This document shows positions 9,601-19,489 of a stretch of 64,000 nt of DNA, one piece after another; the first letter of the stretch is position 1; each line of letters begins with the position of its first letter. A program made the position numbers and the translations under genes. Under the pieces are notes generated by a model. The model saw only the letters and a program-made list of their open reading frames with translations, ran no database searches and had not been told where the DNA came from. The DNA is from Streptomyces sp. SLBN-118 (GTDB lineage Bacteria; Actinomycetota; Actinomycetes; Streptomycetales; Streptomycetaceae): assembly GCF_006715635.1 (NCBI RefSeq), contig NZ_VFNP01000001.1, positions 3,286,001-3,350,000 on the forward strand. The letters run 5' to 3'.

Positions 9601-9963
9601 CCGGAGCAGCCCGTCCGGCCGGGCCCAAGTGGTCGAGTTGGCGGTGTGCTGAGCGGTGACCTGGACGTCCTTGCCGGTCTGCCGCGCCTGCCGGATGGCT
9701 TCGGGAGCATCGACGGGCCGCTTCCGAGCGCGGTCGTCCCCGGCCCGAGGAGACGGCTTCGGACTCCGCTCGCCGGAGAGGTGTACGCCCACGGGCACAG
9801 CGATCACCACGGCCAGAAGAGCGGCCAGTGCGGCATATCCGCGCCGCCTGCGCGTTCGCTTCAATTCCTTTGCAAATGCGGGCAGTTGACCATCCGACAC
9901 TGCCACTGCAGGCTCTACGGGCGGCGAATTCTCCGTGGTTTCCACGCTCTTCGAGGCGTCCAT
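6691..9963 (-). CDS. Membrane-anchored DNRLRE / FG-GAP repeat surface protein
   Basis: About 1090 aa from ATG at 9963. Residues 35-42 are basic and 43-62 form one membrane segment, so this is a type II anchored or secreted protein. It continues with a long beta-rich region; then a DNRLRE-type domain (VYPVFIDPSF, then SVFTFEF and STWNNQPSW); fibronectin-like segments; and at the C-terminus FG-GAP/VCBS-like repeats with Ca-binding cores such as DVTGDGVPDVY, DVTGDGRPDML and DVTGDSIPDVW. DNRLRE domains commonly sit at the front of WapA-like RHS toxins. This gene is divergent from such a toxin, so it may be its surface partner or a split-off module (inference). The frame is open upstream to 10170, so the start is uncertain; GGGAG is only 2-3 bases before the chosen ATG. 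Confidence 0.75.
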   Translation of the reverse strand: MDASKSVETTENSPPVEPAVAVSDGQLPAFAKELKRTRRRRGYAALAALLAVVIAVPVGVHLSGERSPKPSPRAGDDRARKRPVDAPEAIRQARQTGKDVQVTAQHTANSTTWARPDGLLRTRTYSATIRAKVGDEWKPIDTTLQRVEGGYAPKAVNDPLLFSAGSAGGPAKRASRATLRSSLAQTSAGASEEGTWSELVRLNSDGHELVVSWPGPLPQPVVDGSRALYENVRPGIDLLLTARDSGYSHILILHTREAASDPLLSELNYRLSSPDLKFRLDADSDVVSAIDSNGEEVASAPTPYAWDSAGEIRATIGEPAPSPAPDVSDTAIGLPGLAGPQPGSHDSVLNASLDGNNTLGLAVNKKLLTEPEMVYPVFIDPSFTGHKKNWTLLYAKYPSSSFYNGLNFNDGTNDARVGYESDSGGLSRSVFTFEFDSKLHGANVKSATFRALQTYSWGCAARQYNLHLTSAISSASTWNNQPSWGSAINSATTGYGYKATTCPDNWVALDIKPEAQQAATSKWTAITLGLRAANESSAEYWKKFLANGESSPSIEVVYNRAPNEPTGSLMKTFPGGTCDYTSPYISIGKSDITFTASASDADGNLKYLHLKVWRTGYASTPLHDADHATNSTGAMTAFTMPWASFTHGVTYSWSVYSKDAEGATSAWGPPYTTAICQFTVDHTAPSTPEVESASFPPSGDDSDVWSTVTFGTAGQFTFKPNGTATEVKEYQYSFNTAFDKKALPDPAKGGDAVVTLKPPHAGPSVLYVRSADSSGNISGVRKYQFNVKPDPDPDAAGDVTGDGVPDVYTIDPTGNLALYAKTLGTDRLHFSMPAAYTTADGPAKAVADGYWSGALITHNGDWLPGDGIQDLVARIDGEIYVYPGDGYGGFDVNERRKVLLPTGAPAASSLSQILSVGDVTGDGRPDMLATAGSALWAFTGYTGVSFQTATQLSGDDWTLRDLVYVGQVAGDAAADLVYRTDTTGRVFLRKGKIHSSGTGTNLFSFAVQTASADGIDFIYGSSGWHVADIPIVIGSPDVTGDSIPDVWALRSDGNAVIYLGSSTVALSTTNMFNIINSSVGTTWTGYTAIG

Positions 9964-10459
9964 GACTCCCTTTCCCCCCGCGGGCGCCTGGATGCTGAGC
10001 TGCCCTCGGAATTTCTGCTCCACGCAGATGTGCGCGAGCAGAGCATGGCTCATCTTCACGTTTTCGTCACCCGTCGCCCGGGCGCATGAGGTTGAGGAAC
10101 CATTCGCGGGACGGACGCGTCCAAATAGGCACCGGCGCATCCCTGGGCAGCCAACCTCACCGACCCCCACGGCCTGAACGGGATATTTGGGACTTCATGT
10201 CCCCGCTTTTGGGCGACGCTGCGGTTACTTCCGCCACTCCGCCCGAGATGTGATCCCCAATGCCACGTAGTGGCGATTCGGTCACTAATAGCCGGTCAAT
10301 TCCCTTTTTGGCGCGATCAGTTGTTTCATGATCGTGATTGACGTCACACCTGTAAGTCCGTTGTGGATTTCGCGTGCAGTCCACCTGCACAATCACCACG
10401 CTATTTGTCGATTCCCTGCGGTCGTGCTGTTCCGTCCGGCAGTGGAAGTGGGGGGTCTC
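9964..10459. other. Divergent promoter region
   Basis: About 500 bases lie between the FG-GAP gene and the RHS toxin gene. The region is less G+C-rich than its surroundings and contains small palindromes such as GCCACGTAGTGGC (about 10263-10275) and TGACGTCA (about 10338-10345). Both flanking genes are transcribed outward, so their promoters must lie here. No promoter hexamers could be assigned with confidence and no gene is visible. Confidence 0.4.
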
Positions 10460-13400
10460 ATGTCCTCGTCCAATTCGAGGCGTTCTTTCCGCCTGCCCGG
10501 AAACGGGATCTGGCGTACACGGTCTGCGCGGAAAGGTCGGGCAGGGCACAGCCGCGCCCGTGTCCGTGCGGGCGCCGTCGGAGCCATGCTCTCCGCGTTT
10601 CTCGTGGCGACTCTGCTTCCGGCCGAGGCGTGGGCCATTCCGCCTGGGGACCCCCGCAACGGCGTCAGCCTGCCCGCGATCCAGCAGGACACCCCCGTGG
10701 ATCCCGACGAGGCGAAGATCGATGAGCTGAGCAGCTGGTCGGGTGCGCCGGTCGAGCCCCCGGCCGAGTACGAGCCGACCGATGTCGCACCCCCGGCCGG
10801 CGGCACCGCCCCCGTGGCCCTCGACGGCGCGGGTGAGCAGCTCGTCCAGGTCAGCGGGCTCCCGGTGCGTATCGGCCAGGCATCCCCCACCGAAGCCGAG
10901 CCCAACCCGCCTGCCCCCAGCGGCACGTGGGACGTCGCCGTCGAGCCCCGTACAAGTACCGAGGCGGCGGACGTCGACGGTGCGATCATCAAGGTCACGC
11001 CCCCGTCCACCGGGTCCACACCCGTCGATGTGGAGCTGGACTACGGAGCGTTCGAGGACCTGTACGGCAACGAGTGGTCCTCCCGCCTCCAGCTCACCCA
11101 GCTTCCCGAGTGCTTCCTGACCACGCCGGAGCTGGAGGAGTGCACGACGTCGGTCGACGTGCCGAGCGAGAACGACCCCTCGTCCGAGACCATCCGCGCA
11201 ACCGTCGACCCCGCCGCGAGCCAGACTCAGGGCCTGACCGTTCAGGCGGGCGGCGGCCCGGTCGTCCTCGCGGCCTCCGACTCGGCGTCCGGCGCGGGCG
11301 GCACGTACAAAGCGACCCCCCTCTCGGCGACCGGCAGCTGGACCGCGGGCGGCAGCGGCGGCGGCTTCTCCTGGTCGTACCCGCTCACAGTCCCCGCACC
11401 TCCGGCCGGCCCCGCGCCGAAGGTCTCGTTCTCGTACTCGTCGCAGGCCGTGGACGGCAAGACGTCGGTGGCGAACGGCCAGGCCTCCTGGATCGGTGAC
11501 GGCTGGGACTACAACCCCGGCTTCGTCGAGCGCCGCTACCGCTCCTGCTCGGACGACCGCAAGAACAGCCCCAACAACGACAACGCCACGGACAAGAAGA
11601 AGGCCGACCTGTGCTGGGCGAGCGACAACCTCGTGATGTCGCTCGGCGGTTCGTCCACGGAACTCGTCCACGACGACGCCACCGGCAAGTGGGTCCCTCT
11701 CAACGATGACGGCACCAGGGTCGAGTACAAGGCCAAGGACGGCACGAACAAGGCCGCGCAGACCGACGCGTACGACAGCGAGTACTGGGTCGTCACCACT
11801 CGGGACGGGACGCGCTACTGGTTCGGAAGGAACAACCTCCCCGGCCGGTCCACGGCGACCGATTCCGCCTTCACCGTCCCGGTCTTCGGCAACCACACCG
11901 GCGAGCCCTGCCACGCGACCACATACGCCGCATCCTCCTGCACCCAGGCCTGGCGCTGGAACCTCGACTATGTCGAAGACGTCCACGGCAACGCGATGAT
12001 CATCGACTGGGACAAGGAGACCAACTACTACGCGAAGAACCAGAAGTTCAATGCCAAGGTCTCCTACGACCGCGGCGGCTACCCGACCCAGATCCTCTAC
12101 GGCCTGCGCGCCGGCAGCCTGACCGGCACCCCGGCCGGAAAGGTGATTTTCGGTGTCGACGAGCGCTGCATCAAGGAAGGCACCACCTCCTGCTCGGACA
12201 CCGAATTCGAGTCCAAGAACTACGAGGACAAGCAGCCCTGGTGGGACACCCCCTCCACGCTGCACTGCAAGGCGACCGCCACCAACTGCTACGTCTCCGC
12301 TCCCACCTTCTGGAGCCGGATGCGGCTGACGCAGGTCACCACGTACGGCCAGCGCACGCCGGGCACGACCTCCCTCTCCCTGGTCGACCGCTGGAACCTC
12401 AAGCAGTCGTTCCCCAGGCAGCGCAGCGACACCCACCCGCCGCTGTGGCTGGAGTCGATCACCCGTACCGGCTTCGGCACCGACACGGACAGCGCAGGCA
12501 ACCAACTCAGCACCCCGCTTCCGGAGGTGGCGTTCCTCCCGAACATCGTCGACATGCCGAACCGCGTCTCGACGGGTTCGGGTGACCAGACGCCGGACTT
12601 CGACCGTCTGCGCGTCGAGACCATCCGTACGGAGACCGGCGGCGAGATATACGTCGACTACTCCGACCCCTGCCCGGTTGGAGGCACTCACCCCGCTCCG
12701 GCGGAGAACACCAGCCGGTGCTTCCCTGTCCACTGGTCGCCCGATCCGGACCTCGAAACGCCGCCGCTGGAGTGGTTCAACAAGTACGTCGTCGACAGCG
12801 TCGTCGAGAAGGACCGGGTGGCCCGTCAGCCCGACGTCGTCACCTCGTACACATACGAGGGCGGTGCCGCCTGGGCCAAGGGCACCGACGAGTTCTCCAA
12901 GCCGGAGCTGCGCACGTACGACCAGTGGCGCGGCTACGGCAGCGTTGTGGTGAAGAAGGGCAAACCCGCCGAGGCCGGGATCCCGGACGCGAGCGAGCAG
13001 TCCCAGGCCCGTACGCGCTACTTCCGTGGCATGTCGGGGGATGCAGGCCGCCCCACGATCACAGTCAAGGACTCCACGGGCGCCGAGGACCTGGGCGAGG
13101 ACCTGCTCGCCTACCAGGGCCGGCCTGCCGAGACCCTTACGTACACCAAGGCGGGCGGCAGCGTCGCCTCGCGGGAGCTGACCTGGCCGTACAGCAAGAA
13201 GACTGCGTCGCGGGCACGTGAGGGCCTCCCGGCGCTGGATGCTTACCGGACGGGCACAACCCGCACGGACGCGATCCAAAGCATCAGCGGCGGCAGGGTG
13301 CGCACGGCCCGCACGGCCACCACCTTCGACGCCACCTACGGCCTGCCCCTGACGGGCCACACGCTCACACTCACGCCCGACGCGTCGGGAGCGCAGGTCA

Positions 13401-16400
13401 CCGGCAACGAGTCGTGCACCACGACAAGTTACGTCCACAACACGAGCGCCTACCTCATCGGCCTGCCCCAGCGGGTCCGTACGACCGTCGGCGACTGCGC
13501 CCAGGCGGCCACGGCGACGGGCGACCAGGTCATCTCCGACACCCGCACCTCGTACGACGCGCTGGACGCCTTCGGCACGGCACCCGTCAAGGGCCTGCCC
13601 TACCAGATCGACACGGTCGACGGCGACGGCTCGGGATGGATCACATCGGCGCGCACGACGTACGACGCGCTGGGCCGCACCACCAAGGTCACCGATGCGG
13701 CGGGCAACGCCACGACCACCGACTTCACACCCACCACTGGGCCCGCATTCGAGGTCACGGCCACCAACGCCCTCGGCCACACCTCGAAGTCCGCAACCGA
13801 CCCGGCGCGGGGCACGGTGCTGTCCGTGACCGACCCCAACGGCCGGAAGGTGACGAGCAGTTACGACGACCTCGGCCGCGTCACCGGTGTCTGGTCACCT
13901 TCCCGTACCCAGGGCACGGACAAGGCGTCAGCGCTCTTCGAGTACCAGATCGAGGCAAGCAAGACCCCTGTCGTCACCACGCGCACCCTGCGCGACAACG
14001 GCACGTACGAGGACTCCGTCGCGATCTACGACGGCCTCCTGCGCCCGCGTCAGACACAGACGGAGGCGCTCGGCGGCGGCCGGATCGTCGCGGAAACGCT
14101 CTACGACGACAACGGAGCCGCCGTCGAAGCACGCAACGGCTACTACGCCAAGGGTGAACCGACCAAGGACGAGCTCTTCGTGCCGGAGTCGCTCACCGAG
14201 GTCAAGAACTCCACGCAGACCCAGTACGACGGGCTGGGGCGTGCGGTTCGCTCGACGACCCTGTACGAGGGCGATCCGCAGCACTCGACGACGTCCCAGT
14301 ACGCCGGTGACTGGACGCTTGCCCGCACCGGTATGTCGGCGGACGGCACAACCCCGCTGTCAGGCAGTCGCGCGGTGAAGACGTGGACGGACACGCTGGG
14401 CCGCACCTCGCTGATCCAGCACTTCACAGCCACCGACCTCACGACGAAGACCGACACCTCGTACGTCTACGACCCGCGCGGCAAGCTTGCTCAGGTCACG
14501 GATGCGGCGGACAACCACTGGACCTACACCTACGACGCGCGAGGCCGTCTGACGGCGTCGACGGACCCGGACATGGGTTCGGCGTCCTTCGGCTACAACT
14601 CGCTCGATCAGCAGATCCGGTCCACGGACGCCGTGGGCCGTACGCAGCACACGCTGTATGACGTCCTGGGCCGCCAGACCGAACTGCGCGACGACTCGGC
14701 TTCGGGTCCGCTGGTGGCGAAGTGGACATACGACTCACTGCCGGGCGCGAAGGGACACCCTGTCGCCTCCACGCGCTACAACGACGGCGCCGCGTTCACG
14801 AGTGAGGTGACCGGTTACGACACCGAGTACCGCCCGACCGGCTCGAAGATCACGATCCCGAACACGTCGGTCACCGCAGGGCTCGCCGGCACGTACGCAT
14901 ACACCAACACATACACGGCAACCGGCAAACCCCAGAGCGTACAGCTCCCCGCGACCCCGGGAGGGCTCGCCTCCGAGAAGCTGATCACCCGGTACGACAG
15001 CGAAGGCTCCCCGGTCACGACCTCGGGTTTGTCCTGGTACACCGCCGACACCCGCTACAGCTCTTTTGGTGAGGTACTCCGCACGGCATCCGGTGAGGCG
15101 CCGCGCCGCGTGTGGACGACGAACCTGTACGACGAGAACACCGGCCGGGTGGAAAAGTCGTACAGGCACCGGGAAACGGCCAACCCGAACCTGATCTCCT
15201 CGCTGGCGTACGGCTACGACACGGTCGGCAACGTCACCTCGATCACCGACACCAAGTCGGGAGCACAGACCGAACGGCAGTGCTTCTCGTACGACCCGAT
15301 GGGCCGCCTGGTACACGCCTGGACCGGCCGCACCGTGAACTGCCCTGCGGCGTCGAGCGCTCAGGGCGCGGGCCCCAGCCTCGCCGAAGTCGACCCGGGC
15401 TTCGACGGGAACGGTTACTGGCAGCAGTACGAGTTCGACGCCATCGGCAACCGCACCCGGATGACGGTGCATGACCTGACCGACCCGGCGCTGGACGACG
15501 TCCACGACTACACCTACGGCAAGACGGTCACCGGGAACGGCACACAGCCCCCGACCATTGCGCAGCCCCACACGCTCGCGAAGGTCGACTCGACCGAACG
15601 CACTCCGGGTTCGACGGTCACCTCGCAGTCGACGTACGTGTACGACTCCTCGGGCAACACCACCCAACGAGTGCTCGGCGGCGACACCCAGGCTCTGGAC
15701 TGGGACCGCCGCAACAAGCTGACATCGGTCGACACCGACAACAACGGCACGGCCAACGTCAAGTACCTGTACGACGCGGCCGGTCAGCGCCTGATCGAGG
15801 ACAACGGAACCACCCGCACCCTGTTTCTCGGCGAAGCCGAGATCACGGTCAACACCGCCGGCCAGGCGATCGAGGCTCAGCGCTACTACACCCACCCCGG
15901 CGCCCCGACCACGGTCCGCTCGACGGGCGGGAAGACAACGGGCCATAAGCTCACGGTCCTGCTCGCCGACCACCACAACACCGCGAGCAACGCGATCGAG
16001 CAGACGGCCGGCCAGGCCATCATCCGCCGCAAGTACGACCCGTACGGCAACCCCCGCGGCACCGAACCGTCGAACTGGCCCGACCGCCACACGTTCCTGG
16101 GCACGGGAATCGATGACCCGTTGACGGGCCTGACCCACATCGGCGCGCGTGAATACGAGGCATCGACCGGCCGCTTCATCTCAGCCGACCCGATCATCGA
16201 CATCGCCGACCCGCTCCAGATGAACGGGTACACGTACTCAAACGCCAACCCGGTGTCGTACTCCGACCCCACAGGTCTCAAGCTGGCTTGTGGACCGTCG
16301 GGTGACGGCTGCCCATTGAGGCCGGACGACGACTATGGGTACGGGAACGGTCGCCCGAATGAAGGCGTCGACCACACGGAGACCACGCCGGGCGGTCCAT

Positions 16401-17539
16401 GCAACGGCGGTTGTGACGAATCTCATGGCGTCGATCTCGATGACGACGGCAAGATCACGATGCTTCCCGGTGCCGAAATACCGGCATCGTGGAAAGACAC
16501 GCCGAAATTCGCCCAGGTCTATATGGCGAAGCTCGATTCTAATTGTCACTACGACGACCTTAGCGACTGCTTTTCACAGACGGACAATCCCTATGTTAAG
16601 AGCACGCTGGAGTCAACGAAGAACTACGCCTGCCGCGAGGTCTACGGTGGATCCTGTCCAGGGGGCTTTAACCTTAGCAAGGCGATTTCTGGCGCCCTTG
16701 TCTTGGGGCTGGACAACGGTTATTCGCGTAGCCCGGGCGTAAAGGGGCAGCGAGGAGACTGTACCCAGTGCTTCCTGGCTGGCACAGATGTCCTCATGGC
16801 GGACGGCACCACCAAGAATATTGAGGAAGTCGAGCTCGGCGACAGAGTCCAAGCCACCGACCCAGATACCGGTGAGTCAGGGGCCCGTGAGGTAACTCGC
16901 CTCATAGTCACTGAGGACGACAAGCACTTCAACGAGCTGTCCATCGCCACCGAGGACGGCATCGAAGAACTCACGGCGACTTTCGAGCACCCCTTCTGGT
17001 CTCCGTCCGAGGACAACTGGGTCGAAGCCGGTGAGCTCCAGCCGGGCACGACGCTGCTCACGGACGACGGCACAACTGTGATCGTCACAGCCAACCGCGC
17101 CTTTACGAAGCACGCCCGCACCTACAACCTCACGGTTGACGACCTTCACACGTACTATGTGCTGGCGGGCGAGACTCCGGTACTCGTTCACAACAGCAAC
17201 TGCCCCGGTGTCGGCCGTGATTTGATTGGCGGGCAAGAGCAGTTCCATATCATTCACGGTGACAGAACGGGTGGTGGCCATAAGTGGCCGGGACAGCCTG
17301 GGAAGACCGTGTTTCCGCGCGGCTGGGACACTGACAAGATCCTCGACAGTATTGCCGATGTCGCGACCAGTCCCAGCAGCGTTAGGACGCAGCAGACAGG
17401 CCGAGCTGGAGCCCCGTACACGAGGAACGGGGATCCGTCGCGGTGGAAGGTTGAAGGAGTAGTGGACGGCGTGAACATCAGGGTCATTTATGAACCTGCA
17501 ACGGGCCGAGTTGTGACCGGTTTCCCGTACCGGCCCTGA
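10460..17539 (+). CDS. Secreted RHS/YD-repeat polymorphic toxin with Hint and EndoU RNase domains
   Basis: About 2359 aa from ATG at 10460, with GGGGG 5-10 bases upstream. The N-terminus has basic residues, a hydrophobic core ([17 protein letters not shown]) and a likely signal cleavage. Next are an SpvB/WapA-like region; many YD repeats ([16 protein letters not shown] and relatives); the RHS core end near 1860-1935 ([28 protein letters not shown]); a 170-aa atypical linker; a Hint autoprotease domain from C2104 to H2244-N2245; and a 112-aa C-terminal toxin. The toxin matches bacterial EndoU: HIIHGD (H2263, H2266), GGGHKW (H2274), a Lys in GKTVFP, and a short GFPYRP end. Hint should release the toxin after RHS encapsulation. 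EndoU toxins cleave RNA, in some cases tRNA anticodon loops. The next gene is the expected immunity gene. Confidence 0.9.
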   Translation: MSSSNSRRSFRLPGNGIWRTRSARKGRAGHSRARVRAGAVGAMLSAFLVATLLPAEAWAIPPGDPRNGVSLPAIQQDTPVDPDEAKIDELSSWSGAPVEPPAEYEPTDVAPPAGGTAPVALDGAGEQLVQVSGLPVRIGQASPTEAEPNPPAPSGTWDVAVEPRTSTEAADVDGAIIKVTPPSTGSTPVDVELDYGAFEDLYGNEWSSRLQLTQLPECFLTTPELEECTTSVDVPSENDPSSETIRATVDPAASQTQGLTVQAGGGPVVLAASDSASGAGGTYKATPLSATGSWTAGGSGGGFSWSYPLTVPAPPAGPAPKVSFSYSSQAVDGKTSVANGQASWIGDGWDYNPGFVERRYRSCSDDRKNSPNNDNATDKKKADLCWASDNLVMSLGGSSTELVHDDATGKWVPLNDDGTRVEYKAKDGTNKAAQTDAYDSEYWVVTTRDGTRYWFGRNNLPGRSTATDSAFTVPVFGNHTGEPCHATTYAASSCTQAWRWNLDYVEDVHGNAMIIDWDKETNYYAKNQKFNAKVSYDRGGYPTQILYGLRAGSLTGTPAGKVIFGVDERCIKEGTTSCSDTEFESKNYEDKQPWWDTPSTLHCKATATNCYVSAPTFWSRMRLTQVTTYGQRTPGTTSLSLVDRWNLKQSFPRQRSDTHPPLWLESITRTGFGTDTDSAGNQLSTPLPEVAFLPNIVDMPNRVSTGSGDQTPDFDRLRVETIRTETGGEIYVDYSDPCPVGGTHPAPAENTSRCFPVHWSPDPDLETPPLEWFNKYVVDSVVEKDRVARQPDVVTSYTYEGGAAWAKGTDEFSKPELRTYDQWRGYGSVVVKKGKPAEAGIPDASEQSQARTRYFRGMSGDAGRPTITVKDSTGAEDLGEDLLAYQGRPAETLTYTKAGGSVASRELTWPYSKKTASRAREGLPALDAYRTGTTRTDAIQSISGGRVRTARTATTFDATYGLPLTGHTLTLTPDASGAQVTGNESCTTTSYVHNTSAYLIGLPQRVRTTVGDCAQAATATGDQVISDTRTSYDALDAFGTAPVKGLPYQIDTVDGDGSGWITSARTTYDALGRTTKVTDAAGNATTTDFTPTTGPAFEVTATNALGHTSKSATDPARGTVLSVTDPNGRKVTSSYDDLGRVTGVWSPSRTQGTDKASALFEYQIEASKTPVVTTRTLRDNGTYEDSVAIYDGLLRPRQTQTEALGGGRIVAETLYDDNGAAVEARNGYYAKGEPTKDELFVPESLTEVKNSTQTQYDGLGRAVRSTTLYEGDPQHSTTSQYAGDWTLARTGMSADGTTPLSGSRAVKTWTDTLGRTSLIQHFTATDLTTKTDTSYVYDPRGKLAQVTDAADNHWTYTYDARGRLTASTDPDMGSASFGYNSLDQQIRSTDAVGRTQHTLYDVLGRQTELRDDSASGPLVAKWTYDSLPGAKGHPVASTRYNDGAAFTSEVTGYDTEYRPTGSKITIPNTSVTAGLAGTYAYTNTYTATGKPQSVQLPATPGGLASEKLITRYDSEGSPVTTSGLSWYTADTRYSSFGEVLRTASGEAPRRVWTTNLYDENTGRVEKSYRHRETANPNLISSLAYGYDTVGNVTSITDTKSGAQTERQCFSYDPMGRLVHAWTGRTVNCPAASSAQGAGPSLAEVDPGFDGNGYWQQYEFDAIGNRTRMTVHDLTDPALDDVHDYTYGKTVTGNGTQPPTIAQPHTLAKVDSTERTPGSTVTSQSTYVYDSSGNTTQRVLGGDTQALDWDRRNKLTSVDTDNNGTANVKYLYDAAGQRLIEDNGTTRTLFLGEAEITVNTAGQAIEAQRYYTHPGAPTTVRSTGGKTTGHKLTVLLADHHNTASNAIEQTAGQAIIRRKYDPYGNPRGTEPSNWPDRHTFLGTGIDDPLTGLTHIGAREYEASTGRFISADPIIDIADPLQMNGYTYSNANPVSYSDPTGLKLACGPSGDGCPLRPDDDYGYGNGRPNEGVDHTETTPGGPCNGGCDESHGVDLDDDGKITMLPGAEIPASWKDTPKFAQVYMAKLDSNCHYDDLSDCFSQTDNPYVKSTLESTKNYACREVYGGSCPGGFNLSKAISGALVLGLDNGYSRSPGVKGQRGDCTQCFLAGTDVLMADGTTKNIEEVELGDRVQATDPDTGESGAREVTRLIVTEDDKHFNELSIATEDGIEELTATFEHPFWSPSEDNWVEAGELQPGTTLLTDDGTTVIVTANRAFTKHARTYNLTVDDLHTYYVLAGETPVLVHNSNCPGVGRDLIGGQEQFHIIHGDRTGGGHKWPGQPGKTVFPRGWDTDKILDSIADVATSPSSVRTQQTGRAGAPYTRNGDPSRWKVEGVVDGVNIRVIYEPATGRVVTGFPYRP

Positions 17540-17549
17540 TGGAGGTGCA

Positions 17550-17807
17550 GTGAAAGCTGTAGAGTACGCCGCCAAGATCGAAGAACTGCTAGAGGAATCT
17601 CCCATCACTGCGCCTTCGGTCGCAGTCGATGTGCGCGACCTTCTGACGGCCGGAGAGTTCGCCCTAGCTTTCGACACCATGTGCTCATGGATATATGAGG
17701 ACGAGTTGTCGATTAGCGAAGAGTATTACGAGCGGCTTGTCCGGATGTCGGAAGATCTTGGGTCTCACGATCTGATCGCGCGAATGCGTGAGCTGGTAAC
17801 GGGATAG
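17550..17807 (+). CDS. MafI-like immunity protein to the EndoU toxin
   Basis: An 85-aa acidic, all-helical protein starting with GTG at 17550, 10 bases after the toxin stop, with a strong GGAGG 4 bases upstream. It resembles MafI-family immunity proteins (helical, about 80-90 aa, with an [21 protein letters not shown] core), which in Neisseria neutralise MafB toxins carrying EndoU-type nuclease domains. Its position directly after the toxin, its size and its charge fit an immunity role: it should bind the EndoU domain in the cytoplasm and protect the producer. Family assignment is from memory of motif and context. Confidence 0.75.
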   Translation: MKAVEYAAKIEELLEESPITAPSVAVDVRDLLTAGEFALAFDTMCSWIYEDELSISEEYYERLVRMSEDLGSHDLIARMRELVTG

Positions 17808-17891
17808 CTGAGTGTGTTCCCGCCACTTCGATTGGGCCGCGTCGCGATCGTCTGATGTGGGTCGAATCGGAGTGAGCAACCGCAAATCTGA

Positions 17892-17924
17892 AGCCCCGCC
17901 AGGTGCATCCTGGCGGGGCTTTTG
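17892..17924 (+). terminator. Rho-independent terminator after toxin-immunity pair
   Basis: AGCCCCGCCAGG (17892-17903) pairs perfectly with CCTGGCGGGGCT (17909-17920), with a 5-base loop, followed by TTTT. It closes the RHS toxin-immunity transcript and marks the edge of the mobile-element block. The rest of 17808-17955 holds no gene. Confidence 0.85.
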
Positions 17925-17955
17925 CGTGGGGTGACGGCAGTAGTTGACGGCAACG

Positions 17956-19261
17956 TCAGCGGACGAGGACGGTGAGCGGAGGTGGATCATCGCCGTCAGT
18001 TCGGTTGGCCTTGGTGTTCGTTATGCCGTATCGAGCGCGGTGCCGAGGGCGTCGATGGCGTCTCGCTGGAGGCGGAGTCGGACGTGGGCGTAGACGGTGG
18101 CGGTGACGCCGATGTGGGCGTGGCCGAGAAGTTCCTTGATCACGACGAGTTCGACGCCCTGTTCCAGGAGCAGCGTGGCGGTCGAGTGCCGGAGGTCGTG
18201 GAAGCGGATGCGGCGGAGGCCGGCCTTGCGGAGGAGCGTGGTGAAGGCGCGGGTGAGGTTGGTCGGGTCGAATCGATCCGCCCTGCACGGTGGTGAACAC
18301 GTGCCTGCTGTGCTGCCATGCGGTGCCTGCGGCCTTGCGCTCACGCTGCTGCTGTTCGTGGTGGAGCTTCAGCGATTGGACGCAGCGGGCGGGGAGGGCG
18401 ATGCGGCGTTCGGAGGCCCGCGTCTTGGTGGGCAGCGTGGTGAGTCCGCCCCTGCTGGTGCGCTGCAAGGTTCGGCGGACGGCAGCGGTGCCCGCGCTGA
18501 GGTCGAGGTCCCCCCAGCGCAGGCCGAGGAGTTCGCCCTTGCGGAGCCCAGTGTGAAGAGCGAGTTCGCCGCGTGCAACCGGTGTCCGCGCGTGGCCGCG
18601 AGGAACTGGCGGGCTTCGTCGGCGGTGAGGGGTTCGAAGCGCCGAGGCCGTGGGGTGCCGGTGCGGACGTTGCGGGCGATGTTGCGCGGGATCTCTTCCT
18701 CGCGGACGGCGTGCTCCAGGGCAGACTTGAGCACCGAGTGGATATAGGTGAGCGTCAGCGGGGAGAGCAGCTTGCGGCAGCACCGGCCACTGGCACAGCA
18801 GCGGGGCTCATCACGCCGGGCATCGATACCACGCGAGCAGCACTGGCAGGTGGCGCGGAGCTGATTGAGCCAGGTGCGGACGTCCTTGGCGGTGAGCTTG
18901 GTGAGCTTCTTCTTGCCCAGGCCGGGGATCAGGTACCGGTCGATGCAGGCGGCGTACCGCGTGTGAGTGTTCTCGCGGAGGTGGTGGACGGCGACGTTCT
19001 CCAGCCAGTACGTCAGGTACGCGGCCAGGCTGCCCTGCGCGGAGGGGACGGGAAGGCCGCGGTTGCTGGCGGCGATCTTCTCGGTGAGCTTGGCCAGGGC
19101 TTCCTTGCGGGTCGTGCCGTAGACGCGGATGCGCTTGCGGGTGTTGCCGGGGGCGAGGACGTATCCGGCGGCTTCCCAGCGGCTGTCCTTGCGCTGGTAG
19201 ACGGTTCCGTCGCCGTTGGCGCGGACGCGACGGGAGGCGGGGGTGTCGCGGGGCGTGGTCA
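17956..19261 (-). pseudogene. Tyrosine recombinase (AICE integrase), frameshifted
   Basis: This is a phage/pSAM2-type integrase broken into at least three frames. Frame one starts with GTG or ATG near 19261 and carries the arm-binding and SAM-like domains (YLTYWLENVAVHHLRENTHTRY, with a Cys-rich insert CQCCSRG). It shifts near 18570 into the frame with ALHTGLRKGELLGLRW (first catalytic Arg). It shifts again near 18285 into the frame with RFHDLRHSTATLL (H-x-x-R) and LLGHAHIGVTATVYAH (catalytic Tyr). A stop at 18021 ends that frame, but the family's usual acidic-Pro tail (GDDPPPL, then VLVR) lies in another frame ending at 17956, so a third shift is likely. The enzyme should be inactive unless these are sequencing errors. 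The excisionase is directly upstream. Confidence 0.8.
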
Positions 19262-19489
19262 TCAGGCGGCGGCTTCCTGTTCGAGGCGGGTGCGGATGAA
19301 GTCGGCCAGCGCGTGGGTGGGGATGCGGCGGGCGCGGCCGAGGGTGATCGAGGCGAGCTGTCGGGTGCGGAGCAGGTCGTAGACGGCGGAGCGGCCGAGC
19401 TGGAGGCGGGCCATGACCTGGGGCACCGTGAGCAGATCCAGCGCCGGTGCCGCCTCCGCGTGGAGGCCAGCGAGCGGGGGCGAGGTCAT
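19262..19489 (-). CDS. Excisionase-type helix-turn-helix protein
   Basis: A 75-aa MerR-like helix-turn-helix (HTH_17) protein with LTVPQVMARLQLGRSAVYDLLR, then LGRARRIPTHALADFI, the classic excisionase arrangement. It overlaps the Rep stop (TGATG at 19491-19487) and sits immediately before the integrase, the standard rep-xis-int order of pSAM2-like elements. It directs integrase toward excision by bending attachment-site DNA. The reading frame is intact even though the integrase is not. Confidence 0.82.
   Translation of the reverse strand: MTSPPLAGLHAEAAPALDLLTVPQVMARLQLGRSAVYDLLRTRQLASITLGRARRIPTHALADFIRTRLEQEAAA

Noticed and set aside
10157..13780. 1207-aa minus-strand open frame opposite the RHS gene
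   Set aside because: Antisense shadow of YD-repeat coding sequence; low complexity, no domain, no ribosome site.
14735..16138. 467-aa minus-strand open frame within the RHS gene
   Set aside because: Same reason; the plus strand has unmistakable YD repeats.
17808..17955. tRNA gene serving as attachment site for the integrative element
   Set aside because: No cloverleaf or T-loop sequence could be found; the only structure is a terminator hairpin.
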